In this document: piece by piece, positions 24,951 through 34,278 of the stretch
Layout: each line of letters begins with the position of its first letter
How positions within the stretch are numbered: position 1 is the first letter of the stretch
Source: Fibrobacter sp.
GTDB taxonomy: Bacteria > Fibrobacterota > Fibrobacteria > Fibrobacterales > Fibrobacteraceae
Direction of reading: 5' to 3'
Assembly: GCA_017959225.1 (NCBI GenBank)
Contig: JAGDBD010000005.1
Coordinates: forward strand, 1 to 39,611
DNA: 39,611 bases
The notes under the pieces: generated by a model
Database searches by the model: none
Seen by the model: only the letters and a program-made list of their open reading frames with translations
Told to the model about the DNA's origin: nothing
Made by a program: the position numbers and the translations under genes

Positions 24951-25622
24951 ATGAAAGTTTCTGAAATTTTTTTGAGTATTGAAGGCGAAGGCGTTCGGAC
25001 GGGTGCGCCTGCGGTTTTTGTGCGCCTTTTCGGTTGCAATATTCGTTGCGCTTATTGCGACTCTATGTATGCGGTGGAAGGTTCTGATTTTTCGGAGATG
25101 TCCCCGGAAGACATTTTAGAAAAAGTGCGTTCGTTCCGTACAAATTATGTGACGCTGACGGGTGGTGAACCATTGATCCATGCTGACGTGGAAAAACTTT
25201 TAAAACTCCTGGATGACGCAGGCTTTGAAATCAACATTGAAACCAATGGAACGCGCCCAAGGCCAGTGGGATTTAAAAACGTTTTTTGCACCATGGATTG
25301 GAAGCTGCCCAGCAGTGACATGCGCAAAGAAAAATATTTTTCGAACCTCATTACGTTAGACGATCGCGACGTGATTAAATTCGTTGTGGGAACTCCGGAA
25401 GATTTGCAAGATGCAGCGCTGATCGTGGAAACTTTAGAAGGGGAATTTGGCAGGGATAGACGCAAACTTCCCATGTTTTACGTTTCGCCGATCTTTGGAA
25501 CGATGCCTTATGAAGACATGGTGAACTGGATCCTTGCAAACGAATCGATGCGCAGAAATAACGTGCGCTTTCAGGTGCAGCTGCATAAGATCGTATGGGA
25601 TCCGTCTGCCCGTGGCGTGTAA
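24951..25622 (+). CDS. queE: 7-carboxy-7-deazaguanine synthase QueE (radical SAM)
   Basis: A 223-residue radical SAM enzyme that turns 6-carboxytetrahydropterin, the QueD product, into 7-carboxy-7-deazaguanine. The N-terminal SEIFLSIEGEGVRTGAPAVF is typical; the cluster-binding CX3CX2C is C29-C33-C36 (GCNIRCAYCDS), and YVTLTGGEPL provides the SAM contact. The C-terminal part ends FQVQLHKIVWDP, the usual QueE closing motif. QueC and QueF are not in the window. Confidence 0.95.
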   Translation: MKVSEIFLSIEGEGVRTGAPAVFVRLFGCNIRCAYCDSMYAVEGSDFSEMSPEDILEKVRSFRTNYVTLTGGEPLIHADVEKLLKLLDDAGFEINIETNGTRPRPVGFKNVFCTMDWKLPSSDMRKEKYFSNLITLDDRDVIKFVVGTPEDLQDAALIVETLEGEFGRDRRKLPMFYVSPIFGTMPYEDMVNWILANESMRRNNVRFQVQLHKIVWDPSARGV

Positions 25623-25626
25623 TTGG

Positions 25627-25645
25627 AAGCCAAAAGGCTTATTTT
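25627..25645 (+). terminator. Weak hairpin after queE
   Basis: AAGCC-AAAA-GGCTT followed by ATTTT, five bases after the queE stop. The stem is only five pairs, so it is a weak terminator candidate. Confidence 0.35.
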
Positions 25646-25667
25646 AGCGGAAAAAAGCCATTCATAA

Positions 25668-27182
<1,515 letters not shown>

Positions 27183-27198
27183 TTTTCGGAAGGTATTC

Positions 27199-27228
27199 AA
27201 AAAAGTCCGCAGCCATGCGGACTTTTTT
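27199..27228. terminator. Bidirectional terminator between guaB and xerC
   Basis: AAAAAAGTCCGC / GCGGACTTTTTT with loop AGCCAT; 12 pairs with A tract and T tract on either side. It lies between the two converging stops (27182 and 27240). Confidence 0.92.
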
Positions 27229-27239
27229 CGTTTAAGAGG

Positions 27240-28136
27240 CTAGGCCCTGGGATGCGTTTTTTTGAAAGCGTCTTTTAGGCGTTCTGCGGAAACATGGGTG
27301 TAAACTTGAGTTGTAGCAAGGCTTGAATGCCCGAGCATTTCTTTGACGCTCATCAGGTCTGCTCCGTTTTCGAGCAGGTGCGTGGCGAAAGTGTGCCGCA
27401 GAACGTGCGGGCTTGCTTTGCCTTCCCAACCGATGCTTTTTAGCAAATCGTGAATGTCCCTGCGAAGAGTGCGAACGTCGTGGGCTTCTCCATGGGCATT
27501 CAAAAAAACAGGCGAATTCTGCTGCACGATCCGCTGTTCTTCTGCAAGCTTTAATTTGTACGTATTCAGCCAACGGACAAGATCATGAGTTAGCGGCACG
27601 ATCCGTTCTTTGCTTCCCTTACCGAGAACGCGGACGTTTCGACCGGAAAGATCGAGCTTTGCCCAGGTTAAACTTTGACATTCCGAAATGCGAAGCCCGG
27701 AACCGTAGATGAGTTCCAAAAGAACGCGGGCCCGTACCATCTGAAGCGTTGGATTTTCAATTTCCGGAAATTTTTCTTTTGCAAGATCCTTTTGGGAAAG
27801 AAACGATACAAGACGTTTGGGGCGCTTCGGCATGGGAACCGTTTCTGCGGGATTGCTGTCGAGAAGATGGCTGCGTACGAGGTAGTGCCCAAAGCTTTTA
27901 AAACAGGCGATGTGCAAATCGATACTTGCGACGGAAAGATGTTCGTTCTTTCGCACGTCCCAAACGAATGCACGGATTTTTTCGGTTGTAAAGCTTTCAA
28001 TTCCAGCGTCGGAAGGTAGCTTTTCAAGAAGCTTTGCTAAGGATTTTCTGTAAGTGTCTACCGTGCGCGCGGAAAATCGCCGTTCGAGGGCGATGTAGTG
28101 TAAAAATTTTTCCACATGTTCCGAAAGAAGTGCCAT
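27240..28136 (-). CDS. xerC: Tyrosine recombinase XerC
   Basis: From ATG 28136 the protein has 298 residues, exactly the length of E. coli XerC. The N-terminal SAM-like domain begins VEKFLHYIALERRFSARTVDTYR, closer to XerC than XerD. The catalytic set is complete: R149 (GSGLRISE), K173 (GKGSKER), H244 and R247 (HVLRH), H270 (LGHSS) and nucleophile Y279 (TTQVYTHV). The family resolves chromosome dimers at dif together with XerD and FtsK. AAGGAT sits two bases before ATG; a much longer upstream frame is open but adds unrelated residues and overlaps the divergent gene. No integrase-associated att site or phage gene is near, so a housekeeping role fits best. Confidence 0.9.
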   Translation of the reverse strand: MALLSEHVEKFLHYIALERRFSARTVDTYRKSLAKLLEKLPSDAGIESFTTEKIRAFVWDVRKNEHLSVASIDLHIACFKSFGHYLVRSHLLDSNPAETVPMPKRPKRLVSFLSQKDLAKEKFPEIENPTLQMVRARVLLELIYGSGLRISECQSLTWAKLDLSGRNVRVLGKGSKERIVPLTHDLVRWLNTYKLKLAEEQRIVQQNSPVFLNAHGEAHDVRTLRRDIHDLLKSIGWEGKASPHVLRHTFATHLLENGADLMSVKEMLGHSSLATTQVYTHVSAERLKDAFKKTHPRA

Positions 28137-28198
28137 TATCCTTAAATCTAAAAGTTTTTGAAGTCGAAATTCTTTTGAAAATTTTATCTTGTGAAAAA

Positions 28199-29365
28199 AT
28201 GCTCCATAAATTTTTGACATTCTTCCTTGTACTTTTTGGTGTGCTTGCAACGCAGGCGTGGGCCGTAGAACGTGTGGTCGGGGCGAATGCATCTCTCGAC
28301 ATTCATGCGGGAGCCCATTCAGCTGCTTTGGGCGGTGCGGCAATCGCCGTGGAACAGGATCTTTTGGAGCTGACTTCGAATCCGCAGCAACTGGCGAATG
28401 CAGAAAATTCCTGGGTAGCTTTTAGCCATGTCGTTTATTACGAAGATACGAAGTACGATTATGGCGCTGTTCAGTTCCCCCTGGGTGACATGGGCGGTAT
28501 CGGTATCGCGTTTTCCCGCTTTGGAGCCGATGATATTCCAAAGATCGCGGAAGGGGATCCTTTGCCGGAAGGCGAAAATTACAAGACATTTTCCATTGCG
28601 GATTACGTGTTTACGCTCGCATGGGGCAGGCGCTTTTTGAATGACCACTTGGACTTGGGCGTTTCGTTCCACGGGCTTTACCGCGAACTCGATCAGAGCG
28701 GTTGGGGATTCCGTGGAGACATCGGTGCCAATTACCACGTTCTGGAACAGGTTACGGTTTCTACCTTCCTCAAGGGGTGGACTTCGTCTGCGGTGACTTG
28801 GGAAGAAGGCACTGTGGAATACAGTTCTCCGGAATGGTATCTCGGTTTGCATGTGGAACAGCCGATCGAATATTTTTACGGAAAAATCGGAGCTTACTGG
28901 CAGAGCGCAGGCATTTTACACCGCGAAGACCGCGACTTGGACTGGGACGGAGAAGCGCGGGGTGGGCGTTTTTGGGAACATCCGGTGGATTGGCTCGGAG
29001 GCGGTCGTGCCGGTGTTGAATTTGTTTTTGATTTTGGACTTTCCTTGCGGGCTGGTCTTGCAAGCCTTTCGGAAATCGAAAGCTGGACCGCTGGCGCTGG
29101 ATTTGCCCTTTCGAATTGGTTGCGGGTCGCTTACGCCTTTGAATCGCATCCGACTCTTTCTGCCGTGCATCGCGTAAGCCTTGAAGTAAGCCCTGGACTT
29201 TTCCTCTTCCCCAAGAAGAAGTCTGCGGCCAAGCCTGCGTACGTGGCGGAGTCGGAAGCGAAGCAGAAGGATGATGTCAAACAGGTGCCGGTTTCCGAAA
29301 TGGAACCTGTAGAAACGGAAGAATCCGATGAAGATTCCGCCGGCGGTACCTATTGGGAAGAATGA
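28199..29365 (+). CDS. PorV/UPF0164-like outer-membrane beta-barrel protein
   Basis: The 388-residue protein has a Sec signal (residues 1-22, ending TQAWA). The mature N-terminus, ASLDIHAGAHSAALGGAAIAV then LLELTSNPQQLANAENSWVAF, is the characteristic opening of the PorV/UPF0164 family of FadL-like barrels. Alternating amphipathic strands follow to about residue 335 (GGIGIAFSRFGADD, LDLGVSFHGLYREL, LRAGLASLSEIESW). The last ~50 residues are an acidic Lys/Glu-rich tail (KKKSAAKPAYVAESEAKQKDD...), probably soluble, ending in YWEE rather than an aromatic Phe signal. PorV in Bacteroidota is part of type IX secretion; no other type IX gene is seen here. It heads a five-gene co-directional run; divergent from xerC with a 62-base gap. 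Confidence 0.75.
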   Translation: MLHKFLTFFLVLFGVLATQAWAVERVVGANASLDIHAGAHSAALGGAAIAVEQDLLELTSNPQQLANAENSWVAFSHVVYYEDTKYDYGAVQFPLGDMGGIGIAFSRFGADDIPKIAEGDPLPEGENYKTFSIADYVFTLAWGRRFLNDHLDLGVSFHGLYRELDQSGWGFRGDIGANYHVLEQVTVSTFLKGWTSSAVTWEEGTVEYSSPEWYLGLHVEQPIEYFYGKIGAYWQSAGILHREDRDLDWDGEARGGRFWEHPVDWLGGGRAGVEFVFDFGLSLRAGLASLSEIESWTAGAGFALSNWLRVAYAFESHPTLSAVHRVSLEVSPGLFLFPKKKSAAKPAYVAESEAKQKDDVKQVPVSEMEPVETEESDEDSAGGTYWEE

Positions 29366-29381
29366 GAGGTATATTAAACCT

Positions 29382-30014
29382 ATGAGCGAATTGAGCAATT
29401 ATCGTGCAGTTGGTTTATTTGATCTGGTTTCTGCCCCCGTCACTCCGATTGGATCTTTTGACGCGGAACAGTTTAAGTTGGATGTAAAACCGTTACTTGA
29501 AAAAGGTTCTGCCTTTATCGGTGTGGATGCGACAGGACTCGATTTTCTTTATAGCGATGCCTGCAGCGCTTTTTGCCAGGTGCAGCAAAAATTGGCGGAA
29601 AAGAATGGTGCCTTTGCTGTTTTGACCGATCATGACGACGTGGTCACCTGCCTAAAAAAGGCGAACCTGGACAAGACGATTCACGTCTTCCGCAAGGAAG
29701 CGGACATGGTCGCTTTTTCGATGAAGGAAGATGAAGCTTTGCATAGTGCGAAGCCTGCTGCGGAAGAAATCGTGGAAGAAGTTCCGACTGCCAAAAGCAA
29801 CAATCGCCGTGAAACCGCATCCATGGGATCTCTTCGCCGCCGTGTTACCGGTCGTTTCACCAAGAGCTTTAACGCCATTCGCAAAGATGCGAAGACAATC
29901 GAAGGCGGTCTAGAAAATCCGTTTCAAGAAGAAAAAAGCAGTTCTTCTAAATGGATTTGGGTTGTGGTCGGATTGCTTGTGGTGGCTGCGGCTACCGCAT
30001 TTGCTGTGTTGTAA
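29382..30014 (+). CDS. Tail-anchored STAS-domain protein
   Basis: A 210-residue protein whose first ~110 residues look like a STAS (anti-sigma-factor-antagonist) domain: FDLVSAPVTPIGSFDAEQF, then KGSAFIGVDATGLDFLYSDACSAFCQ, with Ser58 at the place of the usual phosphorylated serine, and KNGAFAVLTDHDDVVTCLKKANLDKTIHVF. A charged, probably disordered linker follows (residues 115-188, with RRRVTGRFTKSF), and a single membrane span (WIWVVVGLLVVAAATAFAVL) forms the very C-terminus, so the STAS domain would face the cytoplasm. The start at 29382 is taken because it begins the domain; its AGAGG is about 13 bases away. The next gene follows after three bases. A membrane-bound STAS without a kinase or phosphatase nearby is unusual. 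Confidence 0.65.
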   Translation: MSELSNYRAVGLFDLVSAPVTPIGSFDAEQFKLDVKPLLEKGSAFIGVDATGLDFLYSDACSAFCQVQQKLAEKNGAFAVLTDHDDVVTCLKKANLDKTIHVFRKEADMVAFSMKEDEALHSAKPAAEEIVEEVPTAKSNNRRETASMGSLRRRVTGRFTKSFNAIRKDAKTIEGGLENPFQEEKSSSSKWIWVVVGLLVVAAATAFAVL

Positions 30015-30017
30015 TTC

Positions 30018-30956
30018 ATGGGATCGTTTCGCGAATTCAAAGATTTTAAATCGGATTGGAAGCCGAAAAAGCGGATTCCGGTTGTGCGGACCGTTTTTGT
30101 CCTCGCGTTAATTTATGCGGTGTATGCCAGCGGTGCTGTCCAAAAGGCGTACCAGTTTATTGAAGATCAGCGAAAAATTCCAGAGAAGAGCCCTTCTTAT
30201 ACGGAAGTCCCGTGGCGTGAAGGCTGTGCTATGACCCAAGGCGCCAGTTTCGATTCGAAGAAAGGTTCTTTGGTGCAGTGCGGCTGGATTGTAAGATCCG
30301 AAAAGGATGCGTTTACACTTCCGGACATCCCTTTTTTGCGCTATGCGGTTTCGGCTCCGGGAAGAGCGTATCCTTTGCAAGTGCACTGGCTTGCGGATTC
30401 TTTGAATTTTTGGAATCCGAAAATTCTGATTTTGCGTTCTAAAAAGGAAACGTTAACGTTCTACCATTTGATGGTTGCGGATTCTTCTTATGCATGGGTA
30501 CGTGCTGACGGCTGCCGTTATCCGGGTGCATGCCCAAGGAATCCGTTGCAAGGTGGAGCTCTTTCCATTGCAGCGGACTTTGACTTTGGCGGTCGCGAAG
30601 AATTGCTCATCAAGGATTTGTTCATGGGAATTGGAGAAGCTCCGGTGTATCCGATTCTCCCGGCGCAAGTGATTTCTGTTTCCAAAGATTCGTTGGGTTA
30701 CAAGCTTCAATTGGACCACGGCGGAAATTTAATTTCCCGCGTTTCTGGACTTTCGCAAATTCCGGCTGACATGGATGCTGGGAAAAGGGTTTCCGAAGAC
30801 GATATTTTGGGACGCCTTCCGCCAAGCGACAGTGCAGTCTTCTTTTTGGAAGTCTTGCGCAACGGACGCTTTGTTCGCTGGGAAGATTTTTACAAAGACG
30901 CCCATGTAGCGGAAGCTTCCGATGTAGAACGTTTCCTTGATCAGGTTCTAGAATGA
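30018..30956 (+). CDS. Membrane-anchored LytM/M23-like protein, catalytically degenerate
   Basis: This 312-residue protein has one N-terminal membrane span (residues ~24-42) and a periplasmic region. The C-terminal ~110 residues follow the M23 (LytM) pattern: GEAPVYPILPAQVISVSKDS, LDHGGNLISRVSGLSQIPADM, AGKRVSEDDILGRL and AVFFLEVLRNGRFVRWEDFY. Where active enzymes have GHLS and HLHYEV this protein has SGLS and VFFLEV, so the zinc ligands are gone. Inactive LytM proteins such as EnvC or NlpD often activate amidases. Four Cys lie in the mid-region (CAMTQ, QCGW, GCRYPGAC). It is three bases after the STAS gene and overlaps the next gene (ATGA). A role in cell-wall regulation is inference. Confidence 0.6.
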   Translation: MGSFREFKDFKSDWKPKKRIPVVRTVFVLALIYAVYASGAVQKAYQFIEDQRKIPEKSPSYTEVPWREGCAMTQGASFDSKKGSLVQCGWIVRSEKDAFTLPDIPFLRYAVSAPGRAYPLQVHWLADSLNFWNPKILILRSKKETLTFYHLMVADSSYAWVRADGCRYPGACPRNPLQGGALSIAADFDFGGREELLIKDLFMGIGEAPVYPILPAQVISVSKDSLGYKLQLDHGGNLISRVSGLSQIPADMDAGKRVSEDDILGRLPPSDSAVFFLEVLRNGRFVRWEDFYKDAHVAEASDVERFLDQVLE

Positions 30957-32095
30957 AACGTTTAATTTTGCTGATAGCCGCTTCGCTTTTGATCTTCGCC
31001 TGTTCCGAATCGGACGACGGTCCTATGAGCATTTACCCGGACAATTTTGCTGTGGGCGGTTATGGCTACATGCTTTATGCGGAATTGGATTCCGGATACC
31101 GCTTCCACATTCAGGGGGATTCCCTGACGCTTGCCATGGACAGCATGTGGACTTTTGGCAATTGCTTTTTGAAAGATATCGAACTGTATACTTCTTATTC
31201 GAACGATACCGTTTTGACGATAACGGTGAAGCTCGCTTTGGGAAATACCGGAAAAACGGATTGTCCGCAGCCGCTATTTAGACCGGATACCGTTTTACGT
31301 TTGCCCTTTATGGACGATTGGAAAGAAAAGGGTGTACGTGAAATTCGTGTGGAAGGAAGCGCTCACAACGATTTTTACTCGGAAGATCCGGATACTGCGG
31401 AAGCTGCGAACAGCCTTTTTAAGGATTCCATTTTGATCCGGAAGGGAAAGTTCCGTGCGGAAAGCATCTCCGTTTATCTCGATTCCGCTTTTGCGGATCC
31501 TTATACATATCCCCGTCGTACGGAAAACGATACGGTCGGCGTTTTATTTGTCACGGATTCTTTGAAGGTGGACACCTTCCCTTATCGTTTTATGAAATCC
31601 CGTTGCATAGAAATTCACGATTCCTGCGAAACGGTTCCGGATACGGCATGGCGTTCTACCTGGAGCGCAAAAGATACGAACTTGGTACCGATCCGAGCTG
31701 TTTGTGCCGCAGATACGGCGGCGGATTCCCTTGTGTACTGCCTTTCGTCCAATTGGAAAAATGATTCCACTGCGCTCAGCGATTCCACTTATGATTATTT
31801 GGATACGACGTGGTATAATTCCAAATATTTTATGGAAAAAATTCCCAAGTGCGCCGGAGTGGACCATGGAGATTTTTCAGGTTCGGCAGTTTATGGACGT
31901 TACTTTACCACAAAGCATGTGCTGTTTGTCCCGGCTTCGGGCGAAAAGGGCTGCGGACCGGCTGCACTTTCGAAGTGGATCGTTTACAGTTTGAGCGCAC
32001 AAAAAGAAGTTCTGGATTCGGTATGGGCGGATTCTCTGCTTACCGCTTGGAAAAAAGCTTCGGTGGGCGCTGTCGAGGAAGAAGATGACGAATAA
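30953..32095 (+). CDS. Lipoprotein of unknown function
   Basis: A 380-residue protein with a lipoprotein signal: lipobox LIFAC with the lipidated Cys at residue 17, followed by acidic SESDD. The mature part is rich in Asp, Ser, Thr and Tyr and in short beta-strand patterns, and has several Cys that could form disulfides (SRCIEIHDSCETVPD, VCAAD, VYCLS, PKCAGVDH, KGCGPAAL). A stretch near residue 185 to 290 is rich in DSTYD and DTTW-type motifs. No family was recognised. It overlaps the LytM-like gene by four bases and the Nudix gene by eleven, so it belongs to the same operon. It is probably surface- or periplasm-facing. Confidence 0.8.
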   Translation: MKRLILLIAASLLIFACSESDDGPMSIYPDNFAVGGYGYMLYAELDSGYRFHIQGDSLTLAMDSMWTFGNCFLKDIELYTSYSNDTVLTITVKLALGNTGKTDCPQPLFRPDTVLRLPFMDDWKEKGVREIRVEGSAHNDFYSEDPDTAEAANSLFKDSILIRKGKFRAESISVYLDSAFADPYTYPRRTENDTVGVLFVTDSLKVDTFPYRFMKSRCIEIHDSCETVPDTAWRSTWSAKDTNLVPIRAVCAADTAADSLVYCLSSNWKNDSTALSDSTYDYLDTTWYNSKYFMEKIPKCAGVDHGDFSGSAVYGRYFTTKHVLFVPASGEKGCGPAALSKWIVYSLSAQKEVLDSVWADSLLTAWKKASVGAVEEEDDE

Positions 32096-32819
32096 ACCGG
32101 TGGAATATACCTTTTCGGAAGAAGTTTTGGAAGAAGATCGTGAAGCGGTTTTGAACAGCTATCTGTTTCAAAATTGGCTTTCTCACGCTCAAGAAAAATT
32201 CATCGTTTCGAAGATCCATTTTTCTTCGGTGGATTACCGGTTCAAGGATCATTCTCCGCTGTTCATTAAGCTGACGGCGACGGCTACGCTTCCGGATGGA
32301 AAGCCTGTACATGGGATTGTCCTTGTGCGCGGAAACGCGGTGGGCGTCCTTGTGGTGTTACGCTGCGAAGGAAAACCTTATTTACTGCTCGTTCGCCAAC
32401 CGCGATTTGCTATTTCGGAACCGGAATCTCTTGAAATTCCGGCGGGGATTTTGGACTGGTCAAATGATTACCGCAAAGTGGCGCTTTCTGAATTGAAAGA
32501 AGAAGCCATGCTAGATGCGACGGACGATGAGCTGATCGATTTGACCGGTTTTTATACGGATGGAAAACTGGACGGTCACGCCGGAAGCTGTGGTCTTTTA
32601 GACGAACGCATTCGTTTGTATGCAATCGAAAGGACTGTGACTCCGGAAGAACTCAAACGGATGGATGGTCGCAACCAGGAATATACAGACGAAAACGAAT
32701 GGATCAAAACGGTGGTTTTACCCTACGAAGAAGCGGGTAAGCAGTTTGTGGATCACAAAAATCTGCTGGCGATGTTTATGTACGAACGTTATTTGGCAGA
32801 ACAGGGCAGGCGCTTGTAA
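32085..32819 (+). CDS. Nudix hydrolase with atypical Nudix box
   Basis: A 244-residue protein of the ADP-ribose/ADP-sugar pyrophosphatase type. After a ~75-residue N-terminal part comes VLVVLRCEGKPYLLLVRQPRFAI, LEIPAGILD and the helix KVALSELKEEAMLDA. Compared with the Nudix box GX5EX7REUXEEXGU, the metal-binding glutamates E136, E139 and E140 are kept, but the first Glu is Asn127, the Arg is Ser135 and the second Gly is Met142. Activity is therefore likely but specificity may differ. It overlaps the lipoprotein gene and its last 44 bases overlap tail-to-tail with the PHP-type gene on the other strand. It looks somewhat like the plant/eukaryote ADP-sugar diphosphatase branch. Confidence 0.82.
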   Translation: MTNKPVEYTFSEEVLEEDREAVLNSYLFQNWLSHAQEKFIVSKIHFSSVDYRFKDHSPLFIKLTATATLPDGKPVHGIVLVRGNAVGVLVVLRCEGKPYLLLVRQPRFAISEPESLEIPAGILDWSNDYRKVALSELKEEAMLDATDDELIDLTGFYTDGKLDGHAGSCGLLDERIRLYAIERTVTPEELKRMDGRNQEYTDENEWIKTVVLPYEEAGKQFVDHKNLLAMFMYERYLAEQGRRL

Positions 32820-34278
32820 GTGCGAAACGCTTGAATTCCGTTTCGGCTTCGGCACGTACATATTTTTTCCCGTCCAGTGAAATTTGCACTTGGGCTTCAT
32901 AATCTGAATTTTGAAAAAGTTGCGCCTGTACGGGCGCTTCTTTTTTGGAAGCGGATTCCATTGCAAATAGGGTCAGCTTTTTTAGCTTACCGAAATCTTT
33001 GGAACTTTTAAAATGGAAGGTCACGCTGTCGTTTTCTCGGGTCCACCAAAGTGCGGGACCGTCGGTGACGTAAAGGTTTTTTCCGCGGAAAGCGGTTAAC
33101 GGGTCAGAACCTTGGACGACCGTTCTCACGTATCCGAAAACATGGGCGTATGATTGCTTCAATTGGAATAGCGGAATTTTGACTCCGGTATATTCATTCA
33201 AATCGCCGTGAGCGTCATTTCCACCGAGAGGTAAAATGTAATTGCCCTTTTCGAGTTCCGAAATCCAGAACGCCCTTCCCAGTTCAAAGCCTTTGTCGCG
33301 GGATCCGTTCCAAAATTCAAGGGCTGCAATAGGATTCTTGGAATTTTGCAAAAGATCTTCTGCGTGCCAGTCTCCCCGTCTAAATACAAAACGTTCTAAA
33401 CGTCCCATGCATTCTTTAGGATGTGCTGCAAAACAGGGAAGTTCCGTTTGCGAAACCACTTGTGGAATGGAAAGTGTCGGCTTGTTGTGTAACCATTGCC
33501 GTCCGCAGTCACCTTCGCCCGGTACAAAGAACGGGTTTCCGGGGAACAGAAGATGCACGTTTTGCCCTCTAGAATTCCCAACGGAAACTTCTTCTCCGGC
33601 AATAAGCTTCGGGTAGTCGGAAAGTTCTGCGATTTCTTCACGGAGCTTTTGATAGCGGACCGAAGCGTCGGTGCGAACCATGTAATCTTCGCCGCTAAAA
33701 GCGAAGTCGTAGGAATGGTCGGTGCAAAGGACAAAATCAAGGCCCACGGACCGGGCCGCTTGCTGCAGAACTGCGGGCGACGCTCCGAATTCCACCGGGT
33801 CTGCGGAAATATAAGTATGGGCATGGGTGTCGCCCGCCATGTAACCGTTAGGCTTTGGAATCGCTTCTTGCAAAACTTGGATATGGAGCGGCTTCTTTTT
33901 GAGACCGGTCAGGTTGTAACGCTGAATCCGCTTGCGCTTGTTTGAAATTTGTACGGTCACGGAAGCTTGGACTTCGTAATTTCCGGCAGGGAGATTTCCA
34001 CAAGGAATCGCTTTAAAACAGAACGGCGTTTTGACTTCTTCTTGAAGGGAAAGGGCCTTTGTAATACAAGAGTTTTCCGATGTAAAGACCGCTTCAAAAT
34101 GGAGAAGGGTCACAGGGAAACGGTTCGCTTCGCGGATAACGATAAAAAGGACCGTTTCTTCGCCGGGAATCACTTCGAAAGGTGCGTCGATGATGATTTC
34201 GGGTTCTTTTTTGTACAGCAAGGACCAAGGGAGCTTGAATTTGTAATGCATCTCCGCATAGTCAGGATCGAACCACAT
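32776..34278 (-). CDS. PHP-type (CehA/McbA-like) metallohydrolase
   Basis: A 500-residue protein. The first ~140 residues are a beta-sandwich-like region; the PHP-type metal site follows: GDTHAHTY (H152, H154), VLCTDHSYDF (D187, H188), GEEVS (E229/E230), HLLFPG (H242), AAHPKE (H286) and GGNDAHGD (D355, H357). This is a complete set for a multinuclear metal centre. The last ~100 residues are again beta-rich and resemble a carbohydrate-binding-like fold. Family members hydrolyse phosphoesters or other bonds; substrate unknown. No signal peptide is seen. The start MWFDPDYAE overlaps the stop of the preceding gene as TAATG, so translation is probably coupled; a longer frame upstream is not used. 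Confidence 0.72.
   Translation of the reverse strand: MWFDPDYAEMHYKFKLPWSLLYKKEPEIIIDAPFEVIPGEETVLFIVIREANRFPVTLLHFEAVFTSENSCITKALSLQEEVKTPFCFKAIPCGNLPAGNYEVQASVTVQISNKRKRIQRYNLTGLKKKPLHIQVLQEAIPKPNGYMAGDTHAHTYISADPVEFGASPAVLQQAARSVGLDFVLCTDHSYDFAFSGEDYMVRTDASVRYQKLREEIAELSDYPKLIAGEEVSVGNSRGQNVHLLFPGNPFFVPGEGDCGRQWLHNKPTLSIPQVVSQTELPCFAAHPKECMGRLERFVFRRGDWHAEDLLQNSKNPIAALEFWNGSRDKGFELGRAFWISELEKGNYILPLGGNDAHGDLNEYTGVKIPLFQLKQSYAHVFGYVRTVVQGSDPLTAFRGKNLYVTDGPALWWTRENDSVTFHFKSSKDFGKLKKLTLFAMESASKKEAPVQAQLFQNSDYEAQVQISLDGKKYVRAEAETEFKRFALTSACPVLPNNVRT

Noticed and set aside
28137..28343. N-terminal extension of the xerC frame to 367 codons
   Set aside because: The extra residues do not match recombinases and overlap the signal peptide region of the divergent gene; 298 residues is the family length.
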